A DNA stretch of 64,000 bases from Paenibacillus sp. 1001270B_150601_E10 (GCF_015558675.1 NZ_JADMOL010000004.1:186395-250394), one strand, 5' to 3'. Numbered from the stretch's first letter, positions 27,901 through 36,928 are shown. Translations and numbers: made by a program. The notes: generated by a model from the letters alone, not told the origin.

Positions 27901-28911
27901 ATGAACAGAGGCGTATTGACGCAACCATACAAAATAACGGGACTCTTCGTCTTGGCAGCTGCCGTTGTTGTGGCGATGATCTGCAGTGTGCTGTTCGGTG
28001 TCACGCACATTTCCTTTCAAGATGTGCTTGCATCTTATACAGCATTCAACGGTTCAAATGAGCATTTAATCATTCAAAATACACGCGTGCCCCGGGCGCT
28101 TATTGCGGCTTCGGTCGGTGCTGCGCTAGCGGTAGCAGGCGCTTATATGCAAGGGCTTACTCGTAATCCCCTGGCTTCGCCAAGTATACTTGGGGTGAAT
28201 TCCGGAGCAGCTTTTTTTATTATCGTGTCGTACATGCTGTTCTCGGACATCTCCATGAATGTGCTGGTATGGATTGCATTTTTGGGTGCAGCTGTTGCAG
28301 TTATGATTGTCTACTTTCTCGGTTCCCTTGGCAGAGACGGAATGACGCCGATTAAGATTACGCTCGCAGGAGCAGCGATGACGGCGTTTTTCTCTTCTAT
28401 GACGCAGGGGATTCAATTAACGAGCGGCAAAGCATTTGAGCAGACGCTGTTCTGGCTGGTTGGGTCGGTTGTTGACCGCGACCTGAGCATGCTGACAGCT
28501 GTTTTTCCTTATATCGCCATTGGATTGGTGCTGGCGCTGTTCATGGCAGGACAGATGAATGTGCTCAGCATGGGAGAAGATATCGCGATCGGTCTTGGTC
28601 AGCGAACAGCTGTCATTAAAGTGATGGCCGTGCTTATTATTCTGCTGCTCGCTGGGGGATCGGTTGCAGTCGCTGGCCCTATTGCCTTCGTAGGCATCAT
28701 TATTCCTCATATTTCACGTTATTTGGTCGGAACAGATTATAAATGGGTTATTCCCTACAGTATACTGCTTGGCGCACTTCTACTCCTTGCAGCAGATATT
28801 GCTTCTCGGTTCATTGTGATGCCGAAGGAAGTGCCGGTTGGTGTCATGACCGCGATCATTGGTATTCCTTTCTTTGTGTATATTGCGCATAAAGGGGTGG
28901 ATGCCAAATGA
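27901..28911 (+). CDS. Iron-siderophore ABC transporter permease (FecCD family)
   Basis: A 336-aa membrane protein with about ten hydrophobic segments. FecCD signatures are RVPRALIAASVGAALAVAGA, MQGLTRNPLASPSILGVNSG and AGPIAFVGIIIPHISRYLVG, the last being the coupling region for the ATPase. It forms a heterodimeric channel with the next gene product, whose ATG overlaps its stop codon (ATGA). The Fur boxes upstream predict repression by iron. Confidence 0.94.
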   Translation: MNRGVLTQPYKITGLFVLAAAVVVAMICSVLFGVTHISFQDVLASYTAFNGSNEHLIIQNTRVPRALIAASVGAALAVAGAYMQGLTRNPLASPSILGVNSGAAFFIIVSYMLFSDISMNVLVWIAFLGAAVAVMIVYFLGSLGRDGMTPIKITLAGAAMTAFFSSMTQGIQLTSGKAFEQTLFWLVGSVVDRDLSMLTAVFPYIAIGLVLALFMAGQMNVLSMGEDIAIGLGQRTAVIKVMAVLIILLLAGGSVAVAGPIAFVGIIIPHISRYLVGTDYKWVIPYSILLGALLLLAADIASRFIVMPKEVPVGVMTAIIGIPFFVYIAHKGVDAK

Positions 28912-29948
28912 AAAAGTTCATCACGGTTCGTGGACCGTTTTATTCTTTTCTGCTAAGCCGGAAAACCTTAAGGGTGAGTGCACTATTGCTTGTAACGCTG
29001 CTAGGCGTAATCGTTGTTAGCGTTGGGATGGGCAGTATACGCATTGGCATCATAGATACGATCTTAACCTTATTTGGGCATGCCAAGGATAGCATGCATC
29101 AAGTTATTATCTTTGATCTGCGCTTGCCGCGGATCGTCATCGCGATGCTGGTTGGAGCATCCCTTGCTGTATCGGGCGCAATTCTTCAAGGCATGATTAG
29201 AAACCCTCTTGCCTCTCCTGATCTTATCGGGATCACAGGCGGAGCAACGCTTGGCGCCGTGCTTTATTTTTATTTCTTTGCTGGAGCGGTCAGCATTCAT
29301 ATGCTGCCAATCGGCGCCGTCATAGGTGCATTCCTATCGACGTTCATTATTTATCTGCTAGCATGGAAAAAAGGAGTATCGCCACTGAAGCTCGTGCTGA
29401 TCGGAATCGGAATGAATGCGGCATTTACATCCATCACTTATATGCTGTTGATCTCTGCACCGTTTTTGTTGGCGCAGAAGGCGCTGACGTTTATGACTGG
29501 GAGTATCTATGGTACATCTTGGCAGAATGATGTGCTGCCGCTGCTGCCTTGGGTACTCATTCTGATACCGGCTGCGCTGCTTTATGCGCGCCACATCAAT
29601 GTACAAGAGCTAGGCGATGATGTAGCTGCTGGCCTCGGAAGCCCCGTGCAGAAGCATCGGCTTGTGCTGCTGATTCTAGCGGTTAGCCTTGCTGGAGCCG
29701 CTGTTGCCATAGGCGGAGCAATCGCCTTTATCGGTCTAATGGCGCCGCATATTGCACGCAAACTCGTCGGACCTGCCTTTGGAGGCGTGCTTCCCGTGTC
29801 GGCCTTGATCGGTGCCTTGCTGCTATTAATTGCCGATTTTGTCGGCAGAACGATGTTCACACCGCTCGACATTCCGGCAGGAGTATTCACGGCGATCATC
29901 GGGGCGCCTTTCTTTATTTATTTGCTCTATCGTCATCGTAAAGCATAA
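28908..29948 (+). CDS. Iron-siderophore ABC transporter permease (FecCD family), second subunit
   Basis: A 346-aa protein with the same fold as its neighbour: RLPRIVIAMLVGASLAVSGA, LQGMIRNPLASPDLIGITGG and GGAIAFIGLMAPHIARKLVG. It starts inside the stop codon of the first permease gene, so the two are translationally coupled. It is the partner half of the siderophore channel in the membrane. Confidence 0.94.
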   Translation: MKKFITVRGPFYSFLLSRKTLRVSALLLVTLLGVIVVSVGMGSIRIGIIDTILTLFGHAKDSMHQVIIFDLRLPRIVIAMLVGASLAVSGAILQGMIRNPLASPDLIGITGGATLGAVLYFYFFAGAVSIHMLPIGAVIGAFLSTFIIYLLAWKKGVSPLKLVLIGIGMNAAFTSITYMLLISAPFLLAQKALTFMTGSIYGTSWQNDVLPLLPWVLILIPAALLYARHINVQELGDDVAAGLGSPVQKHRLVLLILAVSLAGAAVAIGGAIAFIGLMAPHIARKLVGPAFGGVLPVSALIGALLLLIADFVGRTMFTPLDIPAGVFTAIIGAPFFIYLLYRHRKA

Positions 29949-29975
29949 ATCGTGTACAACAAGGGGGTTCGGCCT

Positions 29976-30776
29976 ATGATCGCCATGGAAACAAAGAATT
30001 TAAGTCTTGCGTATGGTGATGCGCTTATTTTTGATGAACTGAACTTTGCGATTCCAAGAGGCAAGATTACGGTTTTTGTTGGCAGCAATGGCTGCGGGAA
30101 ATCTACCCTGCTGCGTTCCTTGGCGCGCTTAATTAAGCCAAAGGGAGGCTCTGTCCTGCTTGATGGCAGCGAAATGCCGAAGATGTCAACGAAGGAAGTG
30201 GCGAGACAGCTAGCCATTCTGCCGCAGGGCCCCGTCGCGCCTGAGGGATTGACAGTATTACAGCTCATTAAGCAGGGACGGTATCCTTATCAATCCTGGC
30301 TGCGCCAATGGTCGCAAGAGGATGAGGATATGGTAAGGATGGCATTGGAAGCGACAGGGATGGCGCCGTTCGCAGAGCGGACCGTGGATTCCTTGTCTGG
30401 AGGGCAGCGTCAGCGAGCATGGATTGCCCTAACGTTGGCGCAGCGGACAGATACCATCCTGCTGGATGAGCCTACAACCTATTTGGACCTGACGCATCAG
30501 GTTGATGTGCTCGATTTGCTCTATGATTTGAACGAACGAGAGCAGCGCACCATAATTATGGTGCTGCATGATATTAACCTCGCATGCCGATATGCGCACC
30601 ATATGGTCGCGATTAAGGATAACCGTATCTGGGCGGCAGGCAAGCCAGAGGAAATTGTAAACGGCGAGTTTATGTCCACTGTATTCGGCATGGAGTGCGT
30701 CATCGCGCAGGACCCGTTGTTCGGCACACCGATGGTGATTCCACACGGGAGAGGGCGCAAGCCTTTTTCAGAATAA
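29976..30776 (+). CDS. Iron-siderophore ABC transporter ATP-binding protein (FecE/FhuC type)
   Basis: The frame opens at a GTG (29952), but AAGGGGG eight bases before the ATG at 29976 gives MIAMETKNLSLAYGD (266 aa). Walker A is GSNGCGKST, the signature is LSGGQRQRAWIAL, Walker B is TILLDEPTTYLDL and the H-loop is VLHDINLACRYA. It energises the two FecCD permeases from the cytoplasmic side and ends the Fur-controlled operon. Confidence 0.94.
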   Translation: MIAMETKNLSLAYGDALIFDELNFAIPRGKITVFVGSNGCGKSTLLRSLARLIKPKGGSVLLDGSEMPKMSTKEVARQLAILPQGPVAPEGLTVLQLIKQGRYPYQSWLRQWSQEDEDMVRMALEATGMAPFAERTVDSLSGGQRQRAWIALTLAQRTDTILLDEPTTYLDLTHQVDVLDLLYDLNEREQRTIIMVLHDINLACRYAHHMVAIKDNRIWAAGKPEEIVNGEFMSTVFGMECVIAQDPLFGTPMVIPHGRGRKPFSE

Positions 30777-30821
30777 TTGAGAGCATATATGTGGAGACAT
30801 ATATAGAAAGAACGAAAATGA

Positions 30822-30851
30822 AAAGCCTGGAGCACTGCTTCAGGTTTTTTT
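30822..30851 (+). terminator. Terminator of the siderophore permease operon
   Basis: AAGCCTG pairs with CAGGTTT (one G-T wobble) through an extended GAGCA/TGCTT inner stem, followed by seven T. A second small hairpin (ATATATGT/ACATATAT, 30785-30804) lies between it and the stop codon. Confidence 0.75.
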
Positions 30852-31098
30852 GCATCGATAAAAGCTGCCTCTTATAGCGAGCGCTCCTCTTCGGATGCTC
30901 TCAACAGATGCCGTCCCACTAATCTAAAACCTCTACAAGCATTACAACCTATCACCAATCTTTTGATCACGTTATATGCGAGTCGATAGGCTCTGTCTAG
31001 GACATCCAATGAGCTCACTTCTTTAAAGTCGAAGATGATTCTGTTTGCAAGCCATTGGTGCATTAGCGCAAATTTTAATAGAGTTTGAATAAAAAAGT

Positions 31099-31114
31099 AA
31101 ACATTATAACGTTA
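31099..31114. promoter_or_regulatory. Operator copy 1 upstream of the dga-type operon
   Basis: AAACATTATAACGTTA matches operator copy 2 (31156-31175) in 14 of its first 15 bases. It starts 59 bp before the equivalent position in copy 2 and just ahead of the -35 element. Confidence 0.6.
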
Positions 31115-31116
31115 TA

Positions 31117-31145
31117 TTGACGATGGCGTGGAACGGTGATACGAT
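31117..31145 (+). promoter_or_regulatory. Promoter of the dga-type operon
   Basis: TTGACG (31117-31122) and TACGAT (31140-31145) are separated by 17 bp. It lies between the two operator copies, so a dimer on each side could repress by looping or steric block. Confidence 0.6.
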
Positions 31146-31155
31146 AAGCCTGAAG

Positions 31156-31175
31156 TTAAACATTATAATGTTTAA
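31156..31175. promoter_or_regulatory. Operator copy 2: 20-bp perfect palindrome
   Basis: TTAAACATTATAATGTTTAA is an exact palindrome located where transcription should begin. The GntR/UTRA regulator encoded at the end of the operon is the likely ligand; this is inference. Confidence 0.65.
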
Positions 31176-31225
31176 ATGTAGTATCGGTACGTGTACAAGA
31201 GGATATCTTGGAAAGGTGATACGTC

Positions 31226-32326
31226 ATGAAGGAACGAATAGTATTACGTGAAGTAAAGCGTGTAAATGAAGAAGCGATCGATATTGTTCTGGAGGACGGC
31301 GTAATCGTGGAGATTGCGGAGGCGGGGAAAGGCCAAGGCGCTCAGGTGCTCGATTATGCGGGGACTTACGTATCCAGCGGGTGGATCGACTTGCATGTTC
31401 ATGCTTTTCCCGAGTTTGACCCTTATGGGGACGAGATCGATGAGATTGGTGTCAAGCAGGGCGTGGCCACCATCGTGGATGCAGGCAGCTGTGGAGCCGA
31501 CAGGATCGGTGATTTAGCTCTCAGCAGTGAGCGCTCGGATACGAACGTGTACGCTTTCTTGAATATCTCACGCATTGGCCTTAAGCGCATCGACGAATTG
31601 TCCGATCTGTCTTGGATTGATAAGGAGCAGGTACTCAAGGCGGCAGAGCAGTATAAGGACTTTATTGTTGGCATAAAAGCCCGGATTAGCCGAAGTGTGG
31701 TGCTGGACAGCGGCATAGAGCCTCTTAGGATGGCGCGTGACTTTTCAGAGGAGACAAAGCTCCCGGTCATGGTGCATATCGGGTCAGCTCCTCCACAGAT
31801 TGAAGAGGTCATTCCTTATTTGCAGAAAGATGATGTGATTACCCACTACCTGAATGGCAAAGCCAACAATTTGTTTAATGAGCAAGGTGAGCCTTTGCAG
31901 GTGCTGAAAGATGCCGTAGCCCGTGGCGTGCACCTTGATGTAGGGCATGGAACGGCAAGCTTTTCCTTCAAGGTTGCCGATGCGGCGAAGCAGCATCATA
32001 TCCCGCTTCACACGATCAGCACAGACATTTACCGCGGCAATCGCTTGAATGGCCCTGTGTTCAGCATGGCAAATGTGCTGTCCAAGTTTCTCTATCTGGG
32101 ATACTCCTTGGAGGAAGTGATCGCAGCGGTGACGACGAATGCGGCGGCATGGCTGAAGAAGCCGGAGCTTGGGCGCATTCAGGTCGGGGATCGCGCGAAT
32201 CTGACGCTGTTTGATGTGGTGAAGGAAACGATTGAGCTGATCGACTCCGAAGGCGATGTTCGCGTGGGAGATCAACATATTGTAACCAAGGGAGTGTTTG
32301 TGAATGGGAAATTCCTTGAATGCTAA
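31226..32326 (+). CDS. Amidohydrolase/deacetylase-family metallohydrolase
   Basis: A 366-aa member of the amidohydrolase superfamily that typically sits in D-glucosaminate-type operons. The metal ligands HVHAF lie near residue 57, the probable carboxylated lysine in GIKARIS (~150), and further ligands in MVHIGS, THYLNG and HTISTDIYRG. It probably removes an acyl group from an amino-sugar acid (for example N-acetylglucosaminate) in the cytoplasm; the substrate is inferred from neighbours. It is the first gene of a five-gene operon; its end overlaps the next start by 23 nt. Confidence 0.85.
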   Translation: MKERIVLREVKRVNEEAIDIVLEDGVIVEIAEAGKGQGAQVLDYAGTYVSSGWIDLHVHAFPEFDPYGDEIDEIGVKQGVATIVDAGSCGADRIGDLALSSERSDTNVYAFLNISRIGLKRIDELSDLSWIDKEQVLKAAEQYKDFIVGIKARISRSVVLDSGIEPLRMARDFSEETKLPVMVHIGSAPPQIEEVIPYLQKDDVITHYLNGKANNLFNEQGEPLQVLKDAVARGVHLDVGHGTASFSFKVADAAKQHHIPLHTISTDIYRGNRLNGPVFSMANVLSKFLYLGYSLEEVIAAVTTNAAAWLKKPELGRIQVGDRANLTLFDVVKETIELIDSEGDVRVGDQHIVTKGVFVNGKFLEC

Positions 32327-33416
32327 GTATGGCTTAAAGCGCGTTATTAATGCCAGTGGCCGCATGAGTATCCTTGGTGTATCTGCGCCAACCGATACCG
32401 TCATGGACGCGATGAAACATGGCGGTCAAAACTATGTGGAAATCGCTGATCTCGTTGACAAGGCTGGCGATTACATTGCGAACATTCTCGGTTCCGAGGC
32501 CGCTGTCATTGTGAACTCTGCTTCAAGCGGCATTGCTTTGTCGGTTGCTGGCATCGTGACGCAAGGAAACCGAAGACTAAGCGAGCGCCTTCATCAAGAA
32601 CCGATTGCAAAAAATGAAATCATTATTCTTAAAGGTCATAACGTGCAATACGGAGCTCCGGTCGAAACGATGGTCTACTTGGGCGGGGGCAAGCTTATTG
32701 AGGTGGGTTATGCAAACGAAGGAAAGGCTGCGCATATCGAGGATGCCATTTCCGAGAAGACAGCAGCCATTCTATATGTAAAGTCTCATCATGCGGTACA
32801 AAAAAATATGATTTCTGTAGAAGAGGCTTGGGATGTAGCGCAGCGCAACCAGGTTCCGCTTATCGTCGATGCTGCAGCGGAGGAGGATCTTCAGAAATAC
32901 GTGAAGGTGTCCGATCTTGCGATCTACAGCGGATCCAAAGCAATTGAAGGACCGACATCGGGTATCGTTGCCGGCAAGCGCCAGTATATCGAATGGGTAA
33001 AGGTTCAATTGCACGGCATCGGCCGCAGCATGAAGGTCGGCAAAGAGTCCTCTTTCGGATTGCTGCAAGCGCTTGACGAGTATATGGTGAAAGTTGATCG
33101 CAGCGAGCAGGAGAAAGAGACCCTTCAAGCGTTGATGCCGCTCAATGAAGTAGAAGGCGTGAAGGTGTCCATCGTGCAGGATGAAGCCGGTCGGGCGATC
33201 TTCCGTGCGCGCATTCAGATTGATTCGGCATTGGCAGGCACGACAGCCAAAGAAGTTGTTCATGGGCTGCAGCATGGTGATATCGCGATCTATACGCGCG
33301 ATTACGGTGTAAGACAAGGCTATTTTGACATCGACCCGCGTCCATTGATGGGTGATGATATAGAGGTTATTGCAGATCAAATTCGCAAACTTGTAGGAGG
33401 AGTCCAACATGTCTAA
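32304..33416 (+). CDS. dgaE: DgaE-family PLP-dependent ammonia-lyase
   Basis: A 370-aa PLP enzyme of the SelA-like fold. The start ATG lies nine bases after AAGGGAG. The likely Schiff-base lysine is in IYSGSKAIEGPTSG (~residue 212), after the conserved PLIVDAAAEED. DgaE converts D-glucosaminate-6-phosphate to 2-keto-3-deoxy-6-phosphogluconate plus ammonia in Salmonella. Here a sugar kinase in the operon suggests that it may act on an unphosphorylated or differently phosphorylated substrate. Overlaps both neighbours (23 nt and 8 nt). Confidence 0.85.
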   Translation: MGNSLNAKYGLKRVINASGRMSILGVSAPTDTVMDAMKHGGQNYVEIADLVDKAGDYIANILGSEAAVIVNSASSGIALSVAGIVTQGNRRLSERLHQEPIAKNEIIILKGHNVQYGAPVETMVYLGGGKLIEVGYANEGKAAHIEDAISEKTAAILYVKSHHAVQKNMISVEEAWDVAQRNQVPLIVDAAAEEDLQKYVKVSDLAIYSGSKAIEGPTSGIVAGKRQYIEWVKVQLHGIGRSMKVGKESSFGLLQALDEYMVKVDRSEQEKETLQALMPLNEVEGVKVSIVQDEAGRAIFRARIQIDSALAGTTAKEVVHGLQHGDIAIYTRDYGVRQGYFDIDPRPLMGDDIEVIADQIRKLVGGVQHV

Positions 33417-34164
33417 ATTGGAACAGCGTTTATACAAAGGCCGCGCAGCACTGAATGTGCTTGCAAACAGTGTGGAGAATGCAAAGGAAATATACGAAGC
33501 GGCTGAGAGCCATGTGCTGGTGGGTGTCCTTTCGAAGGATTACCCAACGGTTGAAGCGGCTGTAAAGGCGATGAAGGAATACGGCGCAGCGATTGAGGAT
33601 GCGGTGTCGATTGGCCTTGGCGCTGGCGACAATCGTCAAGCTGGTGTCGTGGCTGAGATCGCGAAGTATTATCCAGGCACACATATCAATCAGGTGTTCC
33701 CTGCTGTAGGGGCTACACGCGCCAACCTTGGGGATCAGGACAGCTGGATCAACAGCTTGGTGTCTCCTACAGGTCAAGTGGGCTATGTCAACATCTCAAC
33801 AGGTCCGATCAGTGCGGCACAGCCTGAAAAAGCGATTGTTCCGATTAAGACAGCGATTGCGCTTGTTCGTGATATGGGCGGCAATGCACTCAAGTATTTC
33901 CCAATGAACGGACTGAGTTGCGAGGATGAGCTTCGCGCTGTAGCAAAGGCTTGCGGCGAGGAAGGCTTTGCGCTTGAGCCTACAGGCGGCATTGATATGG
34001 ATAATTTCGAGCCGATCCTGCGAATTGCGCTTGAAGCGAATGTACCGCAAGTCATTCCGCATGTGTACTCTTCTATCATTGATAAAGCTACTGGCAAGAC
34101 AAATGCAGAAGATGTTCGCACCTTGCTTGACATCATGAAGAAGTGGGTCGATCATCATGCCTAA
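33409..34164 (+). CDS. dgaF: DgaF-family 2-keto-3-deoxy-6-phosphogluconate aldolase
   Basis: A 251-aa TIM-barrel aldolase of the KDGP family found with DgaE. The start has ribosome-binding site GGAGGAG and overlaps the dgaE stop by 8 nt. The likely catalytic lysine is in ALKYFPMNG (~162), and LEPTGGIDMDNF forms the phosphate-binding end. It should cleave KDPG to pyruvate and glyceraldehyde-3-phosphate, joining the pathway to glycolysis. Confidence 0.86.
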   Translation: MSKLEQRLYKGRAALNVLANSVENAKEIYEAAESHVLVGVLSKDYPTVEAAVKAMKEYGAAIEDAVSIGLGAGDNRQAGVVAEIAKYYPGTHINQVFPAVGATRANLGDQDSWINSLVSPTGQVGYVNISTGPISAAQPEKAIVPIKTAIALVRDMGGNALKYFPMNGLSCEDELRAVAKACGEEGFALEPTGGIDMDNFEPILRIALEANVPQVIPHVYSSIIDKATGKTNAEDVRTLLDIMKKWVDHHA

Positions 34165-35173
34165 GAAAATTGCTGCTTTTGGCGAGGTCATGATGCGTCT
34201 GCAAGTACCAGGCTATGAGCTCTTGAGCCAAGCAAGCAATTTGAACTATTCATTCTCTGGAACAGGCGTGAATGTGAGTGCAGCGCTTGCTCGCCTGGGC
34301 CACAAGGGTTATTTGATCTCGCGTTTGCCGGACAATCCGATAGGAGACGCAGCAGAAGCGCATTTGCGCAAGCTTGGCATTCTGCCGGACTTCCTGACCC
34401 GTGGCGGAAAGTACTTAGGCATGTATTTTCTCGAAAATGGATTCGGGGCACGGGCAAGCCGCGTCACCTACAGCAATCGTCAAGAAAGCAGCTTCAATAC
34501 TGCACCGAATGAGACGTACGACTACAGAGAGATCGCGAAGCAGATTGATGTTGTTCACTTCTGCGGCATTACGCTCGCGATGAATGATCTTGTTCGTCAG
34601 CATATGAAAGCCTTAGCAAGAGCGGTTAAGGAAGCTGGTGGACTTGTCGTCTTTGATTGCAACTATCGTCCCGCTCACTGGGGCGAAGGCGGCTATGGCA
34701 AGGCAAAGCCGCATTACGTAGAGATGCTTCATCTTGCCGATATCGTCATGATGAACGAGAAGGATGCGATGCTGGTGCTCGGAATGGACACGGATAAGAC
34801 GGAGCGTTCAGAGCAGTTGCGGGATTTAATTCCAAAGGTTGCGAAGGAATACGGCATTTCGGTCCTTGCAGGAACCCATCGCTCCATTAATGGCGATAAT
34901 ACACACTCGCTTCGAGGCTATATTTACAAAGACGAGGCCTTTTCCTTCTCTGAACTGCTTACGTTCGCCGTCTATGATAGAATAGGGGCTGGGGATGCCT
35001 ATACATGCGGCATTATGCATGGCGAATTCCAAGGCTTCTCCCCAGAGCAAACGGTAGCGTTCGCCGCAGCATCCGGCATGCTTGCCCACACGATCGTTGG
35101 CGATACACCGATGTCATCCGAAAGAGACATCCTTCGCGCCATGGTGGATGCGGTGGGAGATGTAGAAAGGTAG
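34157..35173 (+). CDS. PfkB-family sugar kinase (2-keto-3-deoxygluconate kinase type)
   Basis: A 338-aa ribokinase-fold protein. The N-terminal AFGEVMMRL and SGTGVNVSAALARLG motifs are the substrate-binding end. The C-terminal DRIGAGDAYTCGIMHG carries the catalytic Asp (~280). In this operon it most likely makes KDPG from 2-keto-3-deoxygluconate, or phosphorylates the amino-sugar acid. It overlaps dgaF by 8 nt and is 9 bp from the regulator gene. Confidence 0.88.
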   Translation: MPKKIAAFGEVMMRLQVPGYELLSQASNLNYSFSGTGVNVSAALARLGHKGYLISRLPDNPIGDAAEAHLRKLGILPDFLTRGGKYLGMYFLENGFGARASRVTYSNRQESSFNTAPNETYDYREIAKQIDVVHFCGITLAMNDLVRQHMKALARAVKEAGGLVVFDCNYRPAHWGEGGYGKAKPHYVEMLHLADIVMMNEKDAMLVLGMDTDKTERSEQLRDLIPKVAKEYGISVLAGTHRSINGDNTHSLRGYIYKDEAFSFSELLTFAVYDRIGAGDAYTCGIMHGEFQGFSPEQTVAFAAASGMLAHTIVGDTPMSSERDILRAMVDAVGDVER

Positions 35174-35182
35174 GCTTTTCAG

Positions 35183-35896
35183 GTGAAATTGTCTCGCAAC
35201 AAAAGACCTTTGTATGTGCAAATCATGAATATCATTAAGGAGCGCATTCTTCACGGCGTGTATCCGCTCGGCACCAATATTCCTTCCGAACCGCAGCTTG
35301 AGGAAGAGTTCAATGTAAGCAAGATTACAGTCCGGAATGCGATCATTGAGCTCGTGCAGGAAGGGTATCTGGAGAAGAGCAGCGGCAAGGGGACGAAGGT
35401 CATCCGCAATACATCCGTATCCAAGCTGTCGAAGTGGAAACGATTCACCGAGGTGTTAGTGGAGGAAGGTCATCAGATTCGAAAGCGCCTGATTCGAGCT
35501 GACATCGTGACGAATGAGGAAGGGTCGGGCGTTCATCAGTTGTTTGGCGAACGCTGTCTATGCATCGAACGGATGTATGATCTGGACGGCAAGCCTTACA
35601 TTCACTATACGCATTATGTCACGAATCAACTTGCCTCGCTCGATCTTAGCGATCTCGACTCTCAATCGCTGTATGAACGGTTGGAGGAGCACAGCATCTC
35701 TCTTGGCAAATATCGCGATGAATTTGCGGTTGCGCCTGTGCCTCGCGCGGTTCGGGAAGCGCTGCTGGTCGAGGAGGGAGCCTTGCTGCTCAAGCGATCC
35801 CGCTACTCCTATGATGAGGCAGGAGAGCTCATTGAGTATAGTGAGGGCTATTACAATACGGCGATGCACAGCTATGTTGTGAATTATGATATTTAG
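35183..35896 (+). CDS. GntR-family regulator with UTRA domain
   Basis: A 237-aa protein with GTG start. The N-terminal winged helix (residues ~1-72: RPLYVQIMNIIKERILHGVY, then EEFNVSKITVRNAIIELVQE) is GntR type. From about residue 90 a UTRA ligand domain follows (LCIERMYDLDGKPYIHYTHY, LLLKRSRYSYDEAGELIEYS). It probably senses a pathway sugar phosphate and represses its own operon through the paired palindromic sites at 31099 and 31156. Last gene of the operon. Confidence 0.9.
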   Translation: MKLSRNKRPLYVQIMNIIKERILHGVYPLGTNIPSEPQLEEEFNVSKITVRNAIIELVQEGYLEKSSGKGTKVIRNTSVSKLSKWKRFTEVLVEEGHQIRKRLIRADIVTNEEGSGVHQLFGERCLCIERMYDLDGKPYIHYTHYVTNQLASLDLSDLDSQSLYERLEEHSISLGKYRDEFAVAPVPRAVREALLVEEGALLLKRSRYSYDEAGELIEYSEGYYNTAMHSYVVNYDI

Positions 35897-36463
35897 CATT
35901 TGGAGAATGAAAAAGAGAACCTACAGTGCTGTAGGGACGGGAGTAACGGAGCTATTCTTTTCGTAGAGCCCAATACTGGGGGAAAGAAGTCTCTCCGCAT
36001 CCCAATGCAGCAATGGCACTCGTTCTGGGGATATATGATCAATAGATAATATAGAAACATAGATTAGATATAGATTCGGCCAACATAAAAAGAAGGCCCA
36101 GCGTAAAGATCATTCGATACGACAATTTCATAACAGCCGCTTTCCTTTATCGTCAAGACGCAAGACTTTGTTCAGCTGCATAGCATGCAGCGCTGATATA
36201 TGCGATCTTGCTCGGAGCAGATCGATAGCTCTCCTTCTTTCACTCTCTATGGGAGTGGACCGAGGATGGGGAGCTATTCTGCTTGGGAAGCGGCTGTTTC
36301 TTATTGGCTGGATGAAAGAGAGCTGCTGGTTAACGAATAACTGATCGATAACGGCAAGACGGAGCCGTCCAAAAATATATGCCTATCCCACTATCTCAAC
36401 AATCAATGAGGTAAATAGGATAGGCACGGTTAAGGAACGTTATCGATAATCGATGGGGAGATA
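35897..36463. other. 567-bp intergenic region
   Basis: No gene supported. A 16-bp near-hairpin palindrome CCTACAGTGCTGTAGG lies at 35920-35935, just after the GntR gene, without a T tract. The right end holds the ArpU-like gene's terminator. Confidence 0.4.
36371..36426 (-). terminator. Terminator of the ArpU-like gene
   Basis: On the minus strand TGCCTATCC and GGATAGGCA (plus 36418-36426 and 36380-36388) form a 9-bp stem with a T-rich tail (TATATTTTT). Confidence 0.65.
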
Positions 36464-36928
36464 TTACTCCTGACGCGGCTTAGGAAACGCGAATTGAAAC
36501 GCATGAAGCAGCTTCTCAAATGCACGCTTGCGGATTTGACCGTAGGTCACTGCACTGATCGGGGGATCGAAGCTGAAGCTGTATACCTTAGTGTCTGTCA
36601 TGCGGGCAGACTTCATATATCGTTCGCGTATCAACAGCTGCTCATCCATCTCTAGTTCGTTCACGATGGATTCAATAAGCTCACAGAAGCGTAAGCATTC
36701 GTTCGCCTTGTCCGTATTATAGACCGCAACCTGTGCGGTAGGATCACCTACTCGATTCGTTGCTCCGTTCTCTCTCGCCTCATAATTCGTCGTGATCCGA
36801 GCCTCCCTCACGGCGAACTTCATCACCTTGCACATTCTATACTTGGAAAAGACCTCTTCAATCTGAGCCTTCACCGCTTTGGGATTCAACTTGTCCATAT
36901 CAGGCGTCTTCAAAAAGTCCATTGACAT
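36464..36928 (-). CDS. ArpU-family phage late-gene regulator-like protein
   Basis: The frame opens at 37009, but AAGGAGG ten bases before the ATG at 36928 (MSMDFLKTPDMDK) gives 154-155 aa. The layout resembles ArpU-family regulators: an N-terminal helix (QIEEVFSKYRMCKVMKF), a middle segment with ITTNYEAR, then a sigma-like helix-turn-helix (LDEQ-type IRERYMKSARM..., VTYGQIRKRAFEKLLHAFQF). Such proteins control late phage genes. No other phage gene surrounds it; the tail cluster lies 14 kb away. The family call is by eye. Confidence 0.65.
   Translation of the reverse strand: MSMDFLKTPDMDKLNPKAVKAQIEEVFSKYRMCKVMKFAVREARITTNYEARENGATNRVGDPTAQVAVYNTDKANECLRFCELIESIVNELEMDEQLLIRERYMKSARMTDTKVYSFSFDPPISAVTYGQIRKRAFEKLLHAFQFAFPKPRQE

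Larger units (their letters stand above)
30852..31225. other. Regulatory region of the dga-type operon
   Basis: The left ~220 bp show nothing recognised; a 63-codon minus-strand frame has no ribosome-binding site. The right part holds the promoter and two operator copies listed separately. Confidence 0.5.

Noticed and set aside
30872-31063. 63-codon minus-strand ORF before the dga-type operon
   Set aside because: No ribosome-binding site and no similarity; kept only as part of the intergenic description.
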